This document shows positions 63,737 to 64,000 of a stretch of DNA of 64,000 nt, piece by piece. Made by a program: the position numbers and the translations under genes. The notes below the pieces were generated by a model, which worked only from the letters and a program-made list of their open reading frames with translations, was not told the origin of the DNA and ran no database searches. The stretch is from Bacteroidales bacterium (GTDB lineage Bacteria > Bacteroidota > Bacteroidia > Bacteroidales > VadinHA17): assembly GCA_021371855.1 (NCBI GenBank), contig JAJFVL010000015.1, forward strand, positions 1-64,000, in the 5' to 3' direction. The stretch's first letter is position 1; each line of letters opens with the position of its first letter.

Positions 63737-64000
63737 TTAACCTTTTATTGATAAATCTTGTTTATGGCTCTTAGCTTCTTCGACAAGATCAAAGAAATTG
63801 CTTTTTTTCAGATCCTCTTTTAGTTTTTCATACTGTTTATCAGTCAGATTACCGAGAGGTTCCCGGCATGGGCCACAATCCAATCCACATATTTTCATCA
63901 TAGCTTTTCCTCCTGAAACAGGGCTGCCTGTTGCCAGCATTATTGAAATAATCTCATTTGCATTCTTTTGAATAGCCCTGGCTTTCTCTATATCTTTGTT
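63737..64000 (-). CDS. C-terminal part of a DapA/NanA-family lyase (cut by window edge)
   Basis: The last 87 residues of a protein whose frame is open to base 64000; the Met at 63940 is internal. The segment ARAIQKNANEIISIMLATG followed by KAMMKICGLDCGPCREPLGN matches the C-terminal helices of dihydrodipicolinate synthase/N-acetylneuraminate lyase-type class I aldolases (kxxLxxxGxdxGpxRxPL pattern). The Schiff-base Lys lies outside the window. With the sialidase-fold neighbour, cleavage of sialic acid or another 2-keto-3-deoxy sugar acid is plausible. Confidence 0.75.
   Translation of the reverse strand, partial: NKDIEKARAIQKNANEIISIMLATGSPVSGGKAMMKICGLDCGPCREPLGNLTDKQYEKLKEDLKKSNFFDLVEEAKSHKQDLSIKG

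Overview
The window is chromosomal DNA from a member of the Bacteroidota, most likely a Bacteroidales/Marinilabiliales-type free-living or gut-associated heterotroph. The case rests on several signs. There is a SusC/SusD pair, an ECF sigma/FecR pair with CarboxypepD_reg and STN proteins, and DUF4251, DUF6427 and DUF2723 family proteins. Promoters carry the Bacteroidota -7 motif TAnnTTTG, Shine-Dalgarno sequences are generally absent, and the ribosomal cluster has the order rplM-rpsI-rpsB-tsf. Base composition is AT-rich and even, and no prophage, integrase, transposase ORF or CRISPR array is visible.

Region by region. 1-748: end of an unknown gene, tRNA-Leu(CAA) and a local duplication of the tRNA 5' end. 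749-8263: dxs, an OmpA-like lipoprotein, and a four-gene minus-strand unit (CarboxypepD_reg protein, ECF sigma, FecR, STN-CarboxypepD_reg protein). 8411-9385: a radical SAM/SPASM protein. 9531-13812: a translation block on the minus strand (rplM, rpsI, rpsB, tsf, with a strong terminator, then pyrH and frr). 13969-16125: a guanine-deaminase-like enzyme, an alkyladenine glycosylase and an outer-membrane barrel protein. 16254-24510: a giant DUF2723 membrane protein with a polysaccharide deacetylase, an alpha/beta hydrolase, a membrane LytTR regulator, purD and a DUF6427 membrane protein. 24527-30181: a minus-strand cluster of secreted protein, lipoprotein, very large ABCG-like transporter and a YbhN-like membrane protein. 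30182-31266: a scar region with a MITE-like element and a broken gene end. 31267-35006: a conserved unknown protein, a bifunctional penicillin-binding protein and a DUF4251 protein. 35273-40096: tRNA-Ala(GGC), TonB, a lipoprotein, hflX and asd.

40197-50840: a large lamin-tail-domain secreted protein, purine nucleoside phosphorylase overlapping lpxK, sppA, folK, radC, rpsT with tRNA-Glu, and mpl translationally coupled to a TIM-barrel isomerase-like protein. 50956-52131: a cardiolipin-synthase-type phospholipase D. 52216-64000: a carbohydrate-use region (esterase, D-2-hydroxyacid dehydrogenase, aldo/keto reductase, MFS sugar-acid-type transporter, SusD, SusC, a tandem-duplicated sialidase-fold protein and the end of a DapA/NanA-family lyase). 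This last block reads as part of a polysaccharide utilisation locus that runs off the right edge.

Nothing here is a certain new system. The most promising items are these: the ECF/FecR module, whose STN domain sits on a non-transporter protein paired with a paralogue; the TerB-like/ABC/lipoprotein/YbhN cluster; the MITE-like element with 15-bp flanking repeats beside a nonsense-broken gene end; and the tandem sialidase-fold protein in the PUL.
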